Shown here one piece after another: positions 42,237-50,136 of a stretch of 64,000 bases of DNA (position 1 is its first letter; each line of letters opens with the position of its first letter). The stretch is taken from assembly GCA_029203165.1 (NCBI GenBank), contig CP119308.1, forward strand, positions 1,860,001 to 1,924,000, written 5' to 3'. The notes below the pieces were generated by a model. That model made no database searches. It had not been told where the DNA came from and saw only the letters and a list, made by a program, of their open reading frames with translations. A program made the position numbers and the translations under genes. Source of the DNA: Candidatus Microbacterium colombiense (GTDB taxonomy: Bacteria > Actinomycetota > Actinomycetes > Actinomycetales > Microbacteriaceae).

Positions 42237-43697
42237 ATGGCTTCTGCCGCGCCTGCCCTTACCCGCACAGAGTCCGATTCGCTGGGAAGCATGGAGATCC
42301 CCGCCGACGCGTATTGGGGAATCCACACCGCCCGCGCGGATGCGAACTTCCCCATCACCAAGCGTCCGATCTCGGTGTATCCCGACCTGGTTCGAGCCCT
42401 GGCCATGGTCAAGCAGGCCAGCGCGCGGGCGAACCGGGAGATCGGTGTGCTCGACCCCGAGCGGGCGGACCTCATCGATCGGGCCGCACAGCGCATCATC
42501 GACGGCGAGTTCCACGATCAGTTCACGGTCGGAGTGATCCAGGGCGGTGCCGGCACATCGACGAACATGAACGCGAACGAGGTCATCACCAACGTCGCGC
42601 TCGAGATGGCGGGGCACGAGAAGGGCGACTACGCCTTCCTCTCGCCGATCGATCACACGAACCGCAGCCAGTCCACGAACGACGTGTACCCGACCGCGGT
42701 GAAGATCGGCCTGTCGCTCACCCTGCGTTCGCTGCTCGACGAACTCGACCTGCTGCGTCGGTCGTTCCTCGGCAAGGCCGGGGAGTTCCACGACATCCTC
42801 AAGGTCGGTCGCACCCAGCTGCAGGATGCCGTGCCGATGACCCTCGGCCAGGAGTTCCACGGGTTCGCGACGACCCTGGGCGAGGACCACAGCCGTCTCA
42901 CCGAGAACGCCTCGCTGATGTTCGAGATCAACATGGGCGCGACGGCGATCGGTACCGGCATCACGACGCACGCCGACTACGCACCCGCCGTGCTGCGTCA
43001 TCTGCGTGAGATCACCGGGCTCGACCTGTCGACCGCGACCGACCTCGTCGAGTCCACGAGCGACACCGGCTCGTTCATGTCGTTCTCCTCGACGCTGAAG
43101 CGCAATGCGATCAAGCTCTCGAAGATCTGCAACGACCTCCGCCTGCTCGCCTCCGGTCCGCAGGCCGGACTCGGCGAGATCAACCTTCCGGCGATGCAGG
43201 CCGGCTCCAGCATCATGCCGGGGAAGGTGAACCCGGTCATCCCCGAGGTCGTGAACCAGGTCGCCTTCGCCGTCGTCGGCGCTGACATGACCGTCACGAT
43301 GGCTGTCGAGGGCGGGCAGCTCCAGCTCAATGCGTTCGAGCCGGTGATCGCGCACTCGATCTTCCAGTCGATCACCTGGATGCGTCAGGCTATGTGGACT
43401 CTGCGCGTCAACTGCGTGGACGGGATCACCGCCAACCGTGACCGCCTGGGCGCGATGGTCGGCGCCTCGGTCGGGGTCATCACGGCTCTCACCCCGTTCA
43501 TCGGCTACGCGGCGGCCGCGGCGCTCGCGAAGACGGCGCTCCTCACGAACCGCAACGTCGCCGATCTGGTCGTCGAGGCAGGACTCATGTCGCGCGACGA
43601 GGTCATCAAGCAGCTCTCGCCGGCGCGTCTGTCCGGACTCGAGGCGGTCACCGCCGCGATTCCGATCATCGCTCCGGAGGACCTGATCGAGATCTGA
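42237..43697 (+). CDS. aspA: Aspartate ammonia-lyase
   Basis: Interconverts aspartate and fumarate plus ammonia. The 486-residue protein belongs to the fumarase/aspartase superfamily, with the flexible-loop signature GSSIMPGKVNPVIPE. It is assigned as aspartase rather than fumarase C because of GGAGTSTNMNANEVI, LSPIDHTNRSQSTNDVYPTA and the overall length. The catalytic loop Ser is present. ATG at 42237 follows an RBS; the frame upstream is only a shadow. A strong shared hairpin separates it from the convergent FAH gene. Confidence 0.94.
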   Translation: MASAAPALTRTESDSLGSMEIPADAYWGIHTARADANFPITKRPISVYPDLVRALAMVKQASARANREIGVLDPERADLIDRAAQRIIDGEFHDQFTVGVIQGGAGTSTNMNANEVITNVALEMAGHEKGDYAFLSPIDHTNRSQSTNDVYPTAVKIGLSLTLRSLLDELDLLRRSFLGKAGEFHDILKVGRTQLQDAVPMTLGQEFHGFATTLGEDHSRLTENASLMFEINMGATAIGTGITTHADYAPAVLRHLREITGLDLSTATDLVESTSDTGSFMSFSSTLKRNAIKLSKICNDLRLLASGPQAGLGEINLPAMQAGSSIMPGKVNPVIPEVVNQVAFAVVGADMTVTMAVEGGQLQLNAFEPVIAHSIFQSITWMRQAMWTLRVNCVDGITANRDRLGAMVGASVGVITALTPFIGYAAAAALAKTALLTNRNVADLVVEAGLMSRDEVIKQLSPARLSGLEAVTAAIPIIAPEDLIEI

Positions 43698-43707
43698 TCC
43701 GACGACG

Positions 43708-43743
43708 CGAACGGCCCTGACGAGAGATCGTCAGGGCCGTTCG
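43708..43743. terminator. Bidirectional terminator between aspA and the FAH gene
   Basis: Perfect 16-bp stem, CGAACGGCCCTGACGA at 43708-43723 pairing with 43728-43743, GAGA tetraloop. Confidence 0.85.
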
Positions 43744-43775
43744 TCGTCGTGTGTGCGACGTCGGTCGCTCGGGCG

Positions 43776-44645
43776 TCAGTCGATGATGCGGCAGTGCGTG
43801 GTGAGCTCGCCGATACCGTCGATGCCGACCGTGACGGTGGAGCGGTCACGCAGGAAGATCTGCGGGTCGCGTGAGTATCCCGCCCCTCCAGGGCTTCCCG
43901 TCGAGATCAGTGTTCCCGGCAGCAGAGTCAGCGACTGGGACAGGTGAGCGATGAGCTTGGCCACCGATCGCACCATCTGGTCGGTGGATGCGTCCTGCAC
44001 GGTGTGGCCGTCGACGACGGTCCAGATGTGCAGGTCCTGCGGGTCGGCGATCTCGTCGGCGGTCACGGCGAACGGTCCGGTCGGTGTGAAGCCATCGAAG
44101 GACTTGCACCGCGACCACTGCGCCTCGGCGAACTGGACGTTGCGGGCGGTGATGTCGTTGACCACGGTGTAGCCCCACACGTGCGAGAGCGCATCGTGCT
44201 CGGCGACGTCCTTCGCCGGCTCGCCGATGAGCACGCCGAGCTCCGCCTCGTAGTCGACCGCCTCGCTGAGCGCACGCGGCCAGGATGTCGTCTGCTCGTG
44301 TCCCGTGAGCGAGTTTGGCCACAGGGTGAACACGGTCGGCGCGGCATCCGTCTTCAGCCCGAGCTCGCTCGAGTGGGCGGCGTAGTTGAGCCCGACGGCG
44401 AGCACCGCGGGCGGCGCGATGACGGCCGAGGCGAATGCCCACTCCGTGAGGGGATGCCGGGGGGCATCGCCGTCGATGAGCGCCGCGCGAAGGGCGGCGA
44501 GAGTCTCGTCGCCTCCTTCGATGAGTTGCTGCAGGGTCGCAGGAGCATCGGCGAGGAGATCAGAGACGAGGATGGCGTCGGCATCCTCCACCACGGCCAG
44601 GACGGCGCCGGGGGAGTCAGCACGGCGCAGATGAGCGAACCGCAT
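43776..44645 (-). CDS. Fumarylacetoacetate hydrolase family protein
   Basis: 289-residue member of the FAH superfamily, which includes hydrolases, decarboxylases and isomerases of aromatic-degradation intermediates. Family motifs are AVGLNYAAHSSELGL, VDYEAELGVLIG (metal-binding Glu-x-Glu), GYTVVNDITARNVQ, KSFDGFTPTGP and LISTGSPGG. No pathway partner genes are adjacent, so the substrate cannot be named. The ATG at 44645 has the leaderless hexamer. Confidence 0.88.
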   Translation of the reverse strand: MRFAHLRRADSPGAVLAVVEDADAILVSDLLADAPATLQQLIEGGDETLAALRAALIDGDAPRHPLTEWAFASAVIAPPAVLAVGLNYAAHSSELGLKTDAAPTVFTLWPNSLTGHEQTTSWPRALSEAVDYEAELGVLIGEPAKDVAEHDALSHVWGYTVVNDITARNVQFAEAQWSRCKSFDGFTPTGPFAVTADEIADPQDLHIWTVVDGHTVQDASTDQMVRSVAKLIAHLSQSLTLLPGTLISTGSPGGAGYSRDPQIFLRDRSTVTVGIDGIGELTTHCRIID

Positions 44646-44651
44646 GTCTCT

Positions 44652-44657
44652 ACGCTA
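44652..44657 (-). promoter_or_regulatory. -10 hexamer of the FAH gene
   Basis: TAGCGT on the minus strand, six bases before the ATG. Confidence 0.6.
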
Positions 44658-44721
44658 CCGGGTGGGGACACCTCACGCCTGGAGGTGTCCGCCATATCGA
44701 AGCGGGATCCATTGTGGCCCA

Positions 44722-44727
44722 TATGCT
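44722..44727 (+). promoter_or_regulatory. -10 hexamer of prsW
   Basis: TATGCT, six bases before the ATG. Confidence 0.6.
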
Positions 44728-44733
44728 GTGGCT

Positions 44734-46032
44734 ATGACTTCCGGAGGACCGTCCCAGCCTGAGCAGCCCTCGCCGTACACGCCACCGGCGGCATCTGGAC
44801 AGCCCGCGCCGTACACGCAGCAGCAGTACTCGTCCTCCGCGTACACGCCGGCCGCTTTCTCGACGCAACAGCAGTACGCATCCGCACTCGCACAACCGAC
44901 CAACTACACGCCGCCCGCGCCGGTCGCGCCGTCGCCGGCGGAATCCCTGCCCGCCCTTCCCGTGCCGACCAGGAAGGGTCGCACGGTCTCGATCTGGCTG
45001 TTCGGCATTCTGGGGTTCCTCCTGCTGGGGCTGATCGGGTACTTCGTCTGGGCGCTCGGCCCGCTCGCATCCGTGATCGGGCTGGTGCTGGCACTCATCC
45101 CGCTCACGATCGTCTTCCTCGGCGTCCGGATGATCGACCGCTGGGAACCCGAGCCGAAGCGATTGGTGTTCTTCGCGATCGCGTGGGGCGCGATCGCCGC
45201 GGTCGGACTCACGCTGCTGGTCGATGTCGGCATCACGCTGCTCGTCGGCCCGCGTGACGATGTGCTGACCGCCGTCATCCAGGCGCCGATCGTCGAAGAG
45301 TTCTGGAAGGGACTCGGCGTCTTCCTGGTCTTCCTCGTCGCCCGGCGCGCGTTCGACGGCCCCGTGGACGGCGTGGTGTACGGAGCGCTCGTCGGCGCGG
45401 GTTTCGCCTTCACCGAGAACATCCAGTACTTCGCGATCAGTCTGATCGAGGGCGGGGGAGAGGAACTCACCGTCACCTTCGTCGTGCGGGCGCTGCTCTC
45501 GCCGTTCGCGCATGCGATGTTCACCTCGTTGACCGGGTTCGCGATCGGCCTCGCTGCCCGGCGTCACGCGTCCGCCGGTACCGCCGCGGCTGCCGGCCTG
45601 CTCGGCCTCCTCGGAGCCGTCGTGCTGCACGGGCTGTGGAACGGGTCTGCCACCTTCGCCGACTTCTTCGTGCTCTACTTCACGTTGCAGGTGCCGCTGT
45701 TCGTCGGTTTCATCCTGGGCATCATCGCTCTGCGGCGTGAGGAGGCGCGTCTGACGCGCGCGCGGCTGGGAGAGTACGCCGCGGCGGGATGGTTCACGCC
45801 GGAGGAGGTCACGATGCTGGCCACCCCTGCCGGACGCAAGACCGGCCTCGCCTGGGCGGCGCAGCTCCGCGGTGATCGTCGACCGCTCATGCGCGAGTTC
45901 ATCAAGGATGCGACGGCGTTGGCGTCGGTGCGGCAGCGCGCCGTCACCGGTCGCGATCCGCTCGCCGCGGACGACGAGCGGGCTCTGCTGATCCGCACCC
46001 GCGCGACCAGAGCGGCGTTGCTCGGGTACTGA
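44734..46032 (+). CDS. prsW: PrsW family intramembrane metalloprotease
   Basis: 432 residues. The first 85 are a Pro/Tyr/Gln-rich disordered cytoplasmic tail with repeated PYTPP and QQQY elements. About eight TM helices follow. PrsW hallmarks are APIVEEFWKG (paired Glu), FAFTENIQYF, SPFAHAMFTS and LHGLWNGSA, giving the Glu/His active site of this CAAX-protease-like group. In Bacillus PrsW cuts the anti-sigma factor RsiW; the target here is unknown. ATG at 44734 is fixed by its leaderless promoter. Confidence 0.88.
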   Translation: MTSGGPSQPEQPSPYTPPAASGQPAPYTQQQYSSSAYTPAAFSTQQQYASALAQPTNYTPPAPVAPSPAESLPALPVPTRKGRTVSIWLFGILGFLLLGLIGYFVWALGPLASVIGLVLALIPLTIVFLGVRMIDRWEPEPKRLVFFAIAWGAIAAVGLTLLVDVGITLLVGPRDDVLTAVIQAPIVEEFWKGLGVFLVFLVARRAFDGPVDGVVYGALVGAGFAFTENIQYFAISLIEGGGEELTVTFVVRALLSPFAHAMFTSLTGFAIGLAARRHASAGTAAAAGLLGLLGAVVLHGLWNGSATFADFFVLYFTLQVPLFVGFILGIIALRREEARLTRARLGEYAAAGWFTPEEVTMLATPAGRKTGLAWAAQLRGDRRPLMREFIKDATALASVRQRAVTGRDPLAADDERALLIRTRATRAALLGY

Positions 46033-46072
46033 CGGGTCGACCGAACGGCGAAAACGCGGGCCGGGGAGAAAG

Positions 46073-46123
46073 ACTCAGCGCCCGGTGCTGCGGCGATGCC
46101 TGCATGTCTACCGGGCGCTGAGT
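46073..46123. repeat. Long perfect inverted repeat after prsW
   Basis: ACTCAGCGCCCGGT (46073-46086) is repeated inverted at 46110-46123, a perfect 14-bp stem. Its 23-base loop can form a smaller GGC/GCC helix. No T-run follows. It could be a terminator, a palindromic repeat unit or a structured RNA. The remaining bases up to 46231 show no ORF. Confidence 0.6.
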
Positions 46124-46231
46124 TGATCTGTAAACAGGGTGCACCCGGTCGTCGGGGAGTGTCAAGGCCTTCTTGCCGGGGTGTTCGCTGTGAGCAGGTG
46201 CACTCGCGTTGACCCGTCAGCGGGGCTCCGG

Positions 46232-46237
46232 TTGGAT
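46232..46237 (+). promoter_or_regulatory. -10 hexamer of the FKBP gene, with upstream TTGACC
   Basis: TTGGAT, six bases before the ATG. TTGACC at 46209-46214 is a -35 at 17-base spacing. Confidence 0.5.
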
Positions 46238-46243
46238 GGAAGC

Positions 46244-46612
46244 ATGACTGATCGCACAAAGCCTGAGTTCGACGCCCCCACCGGTACCGCCCCCGCGGAG
46301 CTCGTGATCCGCGACCTCATCGAGGGTGACGGCACCGAGGCCAAGCCCGGCGACACCGTGACCGTGCACTACGCCGGCGTCGAGTTCGACTCCGGTGAGG
46401 AGTTCGACTCGTCGTGGGGCCGTGGTGAGACCATCCAGTTCCCGCTGCGCGGCCTGATCCAGGGATGGCAGGACGGGATCCCCGGTATGAAGGTCGGCGG
46501 ACGACGCGAACTCGTCATCCCGCCCCACCTGGCCTACGGCCCTGCCGGTGGCGGACACTTCCTGTCCGGCAAGGCGCTCATCTTCATCATCGACCTGGTC
46601 GCCGTCGGCTGA
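46244..46612 (+). CDS. Cytoplasmic FKBP-type peptidyl-prolyl cis-trans isomerase
   Basis: 122-residue single FKBP domain: GDTVTVHYAGVEFDSGEEFDSSWGRGETIQFPLRGLIQGWQDGIPGMKVGGRRELVIPPHLAYG carries the usual FK506-site aromatic and hydrophobic residues, and the chain ends LIFIIDLVAVG. There is no signal peptide, so it serves folding in the cytoplasm, unlike the two-domain lipoprotein at 3411. It is a single gene with its own promoter and terminator. Confidence 0.93.
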   Translation: MTDRTKPEFDAPTGTAPAELVIRDLIEGDGTEAKPGDTVTVHYAGVEFDSGEEFDSSWGRGETIQFPLRGLIQGWQDGIPGMKVGGRRELVIPPHLAYGPAGGGHFLSGKALIFIIDLVAVG

Positions 46613-46627
46613 TCCCTTCGCTGTGTG

Positions 46628-46662
46628 AACGCGCCCGTCCCCTCTCCGGGGGCGGGCGCGTT
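46628..46662 (+). terminator. Terminator of the FKBP gene
   Basis: AACGCGCCCG pairs with CGGGCGCGTT, with an inner CCCC/GGGG helix. It starts 15 bases after the stop. Confidence 0.7.
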
Positions 46663-46694
46663 GTGCACGACAGATTCTTTCCCGGCAATTCCTC

Positions 46695-46720
46695 ATTCAC
46701 GGGAATGTATTCTCGTGAAT
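46695..46720 (+). promoter_or_regulatory. Palindromic operator over the yceI promoter
   Basis: 26-base interrupted palindrome, half-sites ATTCACG-GGAAT and ATTC-TCGTGAAT, with one mismatched pair. A -10 hexamer TATTCT (46708-46713) lies inside it, so a dimeric repressor bound here would block transcription of the YceI gene. Confidence 0.5.
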
Positions 46721-46775
46721 GCGAGTTGCACACTCGTATGCCGCAGATGCGGCCTTCGTCCCGTGAGGAGATCCC

Positions 46776-47330
46776 ATGACCACCATCGACATCCCCGGTT
46801 ACCGCGCAGGTACCTGGGTGCTGGACCCTTCGCACAGCGAGGTCACCTTCAGCGTCCGCCACATGATGATCTCGAAGGTGCGCGGCACCTTCGGCGTCAA
46901 GAGCGCCACGCTCGTCGCCCCCGAGAACCCCCTCGAGGCCCGCGTCGAGGCGAGCGTCGACGTGACCTCGATCGACACCAAGGACGAGGGCCGCGACACC
47001 CACCTGCGTTCGGGTGACTTCTTCGACACCGAGAACTTCCCGACCATGGAGTTCGTCTCCACCGGTGCTCGCACCGAAGGTGGCGAGCTCTTCGTCGATG
47101 GAGACCTGACGATCCGCGGCATCACCAAGCCGGTGAGCTTCGAGCTCGACTTCGGTGGCTTCGGCAGCGACCCGTGGGGCAACTACAAGGCCGGCGCATC
47201 GGCGAAGACGGTCATCAACCGCGAGGACTTCGGTCTGACCTGGAACGCCGCGCTCGAGACCGGTGGCGTGCTCGTCGGCAAGGACGTCACGATCAGCCTC
47301 GACCTGCAGGGTGCTCTGCAGCAGGACTGA
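46776..47330 (+). CDS. yceI: YceI family lipid-binding-like protein
   Basis: 184-residue lipocalin-like barrel protein. Typical YceI stretches are GTWVLDPSHSEVTFSVRHMMISKVRGTF, SIDTKDEGRDTHLRSGDFFDTENFPTMEF and GDLTIRGITKPVSFELDFGG. Relatives bind polyisoprenoid chains. There is no signal peptide, so this copy is cytoplasmic, as in other actinobacteria. A palindrome overlaps its promoter, so it is probably induced by an effector that releases a repressor encoded elsewhere. Confidence 0.9.
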   Translation: MTTIDIPGYRAGTWVLDPSHSEVTFSVRHMMISKVRGTFGVKSATLVAPENPLEARVEASVDVTSIDTKDEGRDTHLRSGDFFDTENFPTMEFVSTGARTEGGELFVDGDLTIRGITKPVSFELDFGGFGSDPWGNYKAGASAKTVINREDFGLTWNAALETGGVLVGKDVTISLDLQGALQQD

Positions 47331-47343
47331 CCGCTTGCGATTC

Positions 47344-47376
47344 GAGAACCCCGGGCCCTCAGGGCTCGGGGTTCTC
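47344..47376. terminator. Bidirectional terminator between yceI and the MFS gene
   Basis: GAGAACCCCG (47344-47353) pairs with CGGGGTTCTC (47367-47376), with an inner GCCC/GGGC. The MFS stop codon lies in the loop. Confidence 0.75.
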
Positions 47377-48651
47377 TGCGTCGTAGCCGCGGAATCGGGG
47401 ACTGCGTCGCGCCAGGATGGCGACCAGTGCGATCACCAGGAATCCACCGAGCAGCGGCGGCACCCACAGTGCAGTGAGCGACGCCAGCGTGCCGGCATAC
47501 AGGGCTCCGACGCGAGGGCCTCCGGCCACCACGACGATGAACACGCCCTGCAAGCGGCCGCGCATGCTGTCGGGTACGGCGGCCTGCATCATCGTGTTGC
47601 GGTAGATCGAGCTGACGTTGTCTGCGGCGCCCGAGAATGCGAGCGCGATGCACGCGATCACGATGAGGAGGATGTTCGGCGCCGTCTCGGTGGCCGTGGA
47701 GGAGCCGGTCGCGATGACGAGCACCAGGCCGAACACGAGGATCGCCGCGCCGTACGCCTCGACGGCACGCTCGATGCCTCGGCCGTGCCAGCGGTACTGC
47801 ACGACACGACCGGAGAACAGGCTGGAGGCGAAGGTGCCGACGGCCACCGCCGCTGTGAGCAGTCCCGTCGTCAGCGCTCCGCCGCCCAGGAGCACCGTGC
47901 CCAGTGCAGGGAAGAGCACCAACGGCTGTCCGAACGTCATGGCGATGATGTCGACGATGTACTGCATCCGGATGTTGCCCGCACGACGGAGGAATCTCCA
48001 CCCGTCGACCAGGGAGGCGAGTCCGGGGCGGACGACGTCACCTTCGGGGCGCAGTGCGGGCAGTGTCCACAGTCCCAGGAACATCGACAGCATGAGGACG
48101 ACGTCGATCGTGTAGGTCCAGCCGTAGCCCGTGAGGGCGACGAGGAGTCCGGCCAGGGCGGGGCCGGCCATCACCGTGAGTCCGAAGGCGACGCCGTTGA
48201 GGGCGGACGCCGCGGCGAGCTTGTCGCGGGGGATGAGACGCGGCACGATCGCGGTGCGCGTCGCCATCCCGACGGAGTTCGCGGCGGAGTTGATCATGCT
48301 GAGCACGTACAGCCACCAGATCGTCTCGCCGCCCGCCCATGTGAGGGCCGCGAGCATGGCGGTGGACGCGAAGGTGATCGTGGCGGCGATGAGAGCGACC
48401 CGCCGCCGGTCGAAGGCGTCGGCGAGCATGCCGCCGTACAGGCCGGCGAGGACCATGGGGATGAGTCCGGCCACGGCGATCATCGAGACGGCGAACGTGC
48501 TGCCGGTCAGCGCGAACACGTGCAACATGACCGTGACCAGTGTGAGTTGGCCGCCGATTCCGGAGAGCGTGGAACCGATCCACATCCGCGCGAACGCCGG
48601 ACTCGCCGTGAGAGGGCTCAGATCGATGAGGTGTCCGCGCCCCGCACTCAT
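47359..48651 (-). CDS. MFS transporter (EntS/MdfA-like exporter)
   Basis: 430-residue protein with twelve TM helices. Loop 2-3 carries GGMLADAFDRRRVALIAA, the MFS motif A form GxLaDrxgrrxxl. The overall pattern (FARMWIGSTLSGIGGQLTLVTVMLHVFALTGSTFAVSMI) resembles the EntS-like branch that exports siderophores or drugs. The substrate is not known. No leaderless hexamer is seen; the start ATG follows a GACGACGGA RBS. The product's last residues are encoded in the terminator arm. Confidence 0.87.
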   Translation of the reverse strand: MSAGRGHLIDLSPLTASPAFARMWIGSTLSGIGGQLTLVTVMLHVFALTGSTFAVSMIAVAGLIPMVLAGLYGGMLADAFDRRRVALIAATITFASTAMLAALTWAGGETIWWLYVLSMINSAANSVGMATRTAIVPRLIPRDKLAAASALNGVAFGLTVMAGPALAGLLVALTGYGWTYTIDVVLMLSMFLGLWTLPALRPEGDVVRPGLASLVDGWRFLRRAGNIRMQYIVDIIAMTFGQPLVLFPALGTVLLGGGALTTGLLTAAVAVGTFASSLFSGRVVQYRWHGRGIERAVEAYGAAILVFGLVLVIATGSSTATETAPNILLIVIACIALAFSGAADNVSSIYRNTMMQAAVPDSMRGRLQGVFIVVVAGGPRVGALYAGTLASLTALWVPPLLGGFLVIALVAILARRSPRFRGYDAENPEP

Positions 48652-48745
48652 TCCGTCGTCTCGCTGTGTCGCACCATTCGAGAGTATCCGAGAGGCAGGG
48701 CCACGGGTCCGGCTTCACACGGTCGTGACGGATGTGGATGACTGA

Positions 48746-48842
48746 TAGACTCTTCAGGTTGCCGTTTGATCGGCCGCGGATAAAGAGAGCCCACGCATCA
48801 GGCGTCGGGCGCCGCGCAACAAGCTGAAAGGGGATCGAATCT
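48746..48842 (+). promoter_or_regulatory. Promoter and leader of rpsO
   Basis: TAGACT (48746-48751) gives a leader of about 85 bases. Its GC-rich arms (around GCGTCGGGCGCCGCGC) can fold. Other bacteria autoregulate rpsO through S15 binding to the leader, which is possible but unproved here. RBS AAAGGGGATCG. Confidence 0.4.
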
Positions 48843-49112
48843 ATGGCACTGGAAGCAGACGTCAAGAAGGCGATCATCGAAGAGTACGCGACGCACCCCG
48901 GTGACACCGGATCCCCCGAGGTGCAGGTCGCAATGCTGACGCAGCGCATCAAGGACCTCACCGAGCACCTCAAGGAACACAAGCACGACCACCACTCGCG
49001 TCGTGGCCTGTTCCTGCTCGTGGGTCAGCGCCGTCGTCTGCTCGGCTACCTCCAGGACGTCGACATCGCGCGTTACCGCGCGCTGATCGAGCGTCTCGGG
49101 CTTCGCCGATAA
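48843..49112 (+). CDS. rpsO: 30S ribosomal protein S15
   Basis: 89-residue primary 16S rRNA-binding protein: EYATHPGDTGSPEVQVAMLTQRIKDLTEHLKEHKHDHHSRRGLFLLVGQRRRLLGYLQ is the canonical S15 core, with the His/Asp-Ser-Arg rRNA contacts. It has its own promoter and a terminator right after. The usual downstream pnp gene is not here. Confidence 0.98.
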   Translation: MALEADVKKAIIEEYATHPGDTGSPEVQVAMLTQRIKDLTEHLKEHKHDHHSRRGLFLLVGQRRRLLGYLQDVDIARYRALIERLGLRR

Positions 49113-49147
49113 GCGACCCTGCGTTCAATCGCGCAGAACATTCTTGA

Positions 49148-49177
49148 GAAGGCCGTCCCAGGTGTGGGGCGGCCTTC
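49148..49177 (+). terminator. Terminator of rpsO
   Basis: GAAGGCCGTCCC pairs with GGGGCGGCCTTC (one mismatch), followed by the T-rich GTTCGTTG. Confidence 0.75.
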
Positions 49178-49192
49178 GTTCGTTGCACGGGG

Positions 49193-49245
49193 TTGACCAC
49201 TTCCCGACTTTCCGTTAGGAAAGTAATAACTTTCCTTCTGGAAAG
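49193..49245 (+). promoter_or_regulatory. Promoter with tandem operators of the membrane-protein/winged-helix operon
   Basis: TTGACC (49193-49198), 17 bases, TAGGAA (49216-49221) form the promoter. Two identical inverted repeats, CTTTCC-N4-GGAAAG, lie at 49208-49223 (over the -10) and 49230-49245 (over the likely start point). Their centres are 22 bases apart, two helical turns, so two dimers would bind the same face. The regulator is probably the winged-helix protein encoded second in the operon. Confidence 0.65.
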
Positions 49246-49257
49246 AGAGGGGTCGAC

Positions 49258-50136
49258 ATGGATCAGCAGCCGATGCGGGGCGCAGCGCCGCTCGAACCGC
49301 CAACGCCCGACGTGGCGCGTCGCTACCTCGATGAGGCGGAGGCGGTGCGAGAACGGCGAAATGCACAGGTGGACACGCGTCCGCAGGGCTGGGTCACGAT
49401 CGTGACCGGCGTGCTGGTCCTCGGTTTCGTCGCCTCCTCGGTCGTGGTGCTGCGCGCGGGCGACTCATCGGCTGTCAGCCTGCTCGTCTTCATCATGATC
49501 GCCACATCCCAGATCTCCTCCGGTGTCTCGGAGCGCGGCGGGGCACTGAGACATCCGACCAAGGGCCGAGTGCTCCACGGCGTCGCCCTCGGCCTCGTCT
49601 GCGCGTCCGCTGTCGCATCCTTCCTGCTCGCGATCATCAAGCAGGAGAGCGTGCCGATCCCGCTGACGCTGCTCCCGGTGCTCGTCGGCGCCGTGCTCTT
49701 CATCGCGGTCGGTGTCGTCCAACTCCGCGCGGCGCGGGGCATGATTCATCCGCCACGTCGATCCAGGCCGCCGTTCGCATGGCCGGCTCGGGGAACGACG
49801 CTGGCGCTCGGTGTGCTGCTCAGTGGGATCGTCGTGATGCGAAGCATCGCAGATCCGCTGCTGGTCTCGCTGTTCGCCATCGTCGCCGGAGCCGCGATCC
49901 TCATCGCCAGCATCGGCGCCGCCTCGGAGTGGGGCCTCGCGCATCTCGGTGAGGTGTGGCGCTGGCCGCAGTACCTGATGTTCTTCGCGGGTGTCGTCGG
50001 GGTGACCGGGACAGTGCTCCTGCAGTCGAGCGGCGTGCAGATCTCGTTCGCGATGGCGGCGGCTGTCGCCGGCGTACTCCTGGTTCTCACCCTGGCGGCA
50101 TCGCTCCTCGGGCGACGTGCCGACGACCATGGCTGA
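49258..50136 (+). CDS. Eight-helix membrane protein with an autoregulated operon
   Basis: 292 residues. After a 45-residue cytoplasmic N-terminus come about eight TM helices, roughly in two groups of four (45-165 and 175-285), separated by the basic loop HPPRRSRPP. I do not recognise the family. Its partner gene, overlapping its 3' end, encodes a small winged-helix regulator. This pairing is found in actinobacteria, where the membrane protein probably modulates or is controlled by the regulator. RBS GAGAGGGG precedes the ATG. Confidence 0.72.
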   Translation: MDQQPMRGAAPLEPPTPDVARRYLDEAEAVRERRNAQVDTRPQGWVTIVTGVLVLGFVASSVVVLRAGDSSAVSLLVFIMIATSQISSGVSERGGALRHPTKGRVLHGVALGLVCASAVASFLLAIIKQESVPIPLTLLPVLVGAVLFIAVGVVQLRAARGMIHPPRRSRPPFAWPARGTTLALGVLLSGIVVMRSIADPLLVSLFAIVAGAAILIASIGAASEWGLAHLGEVWRWPQYLMFFAGVVGVTGTVLLQSSGVQISFAMAAAVAGVLLVLTLAASLLGRRADDHG

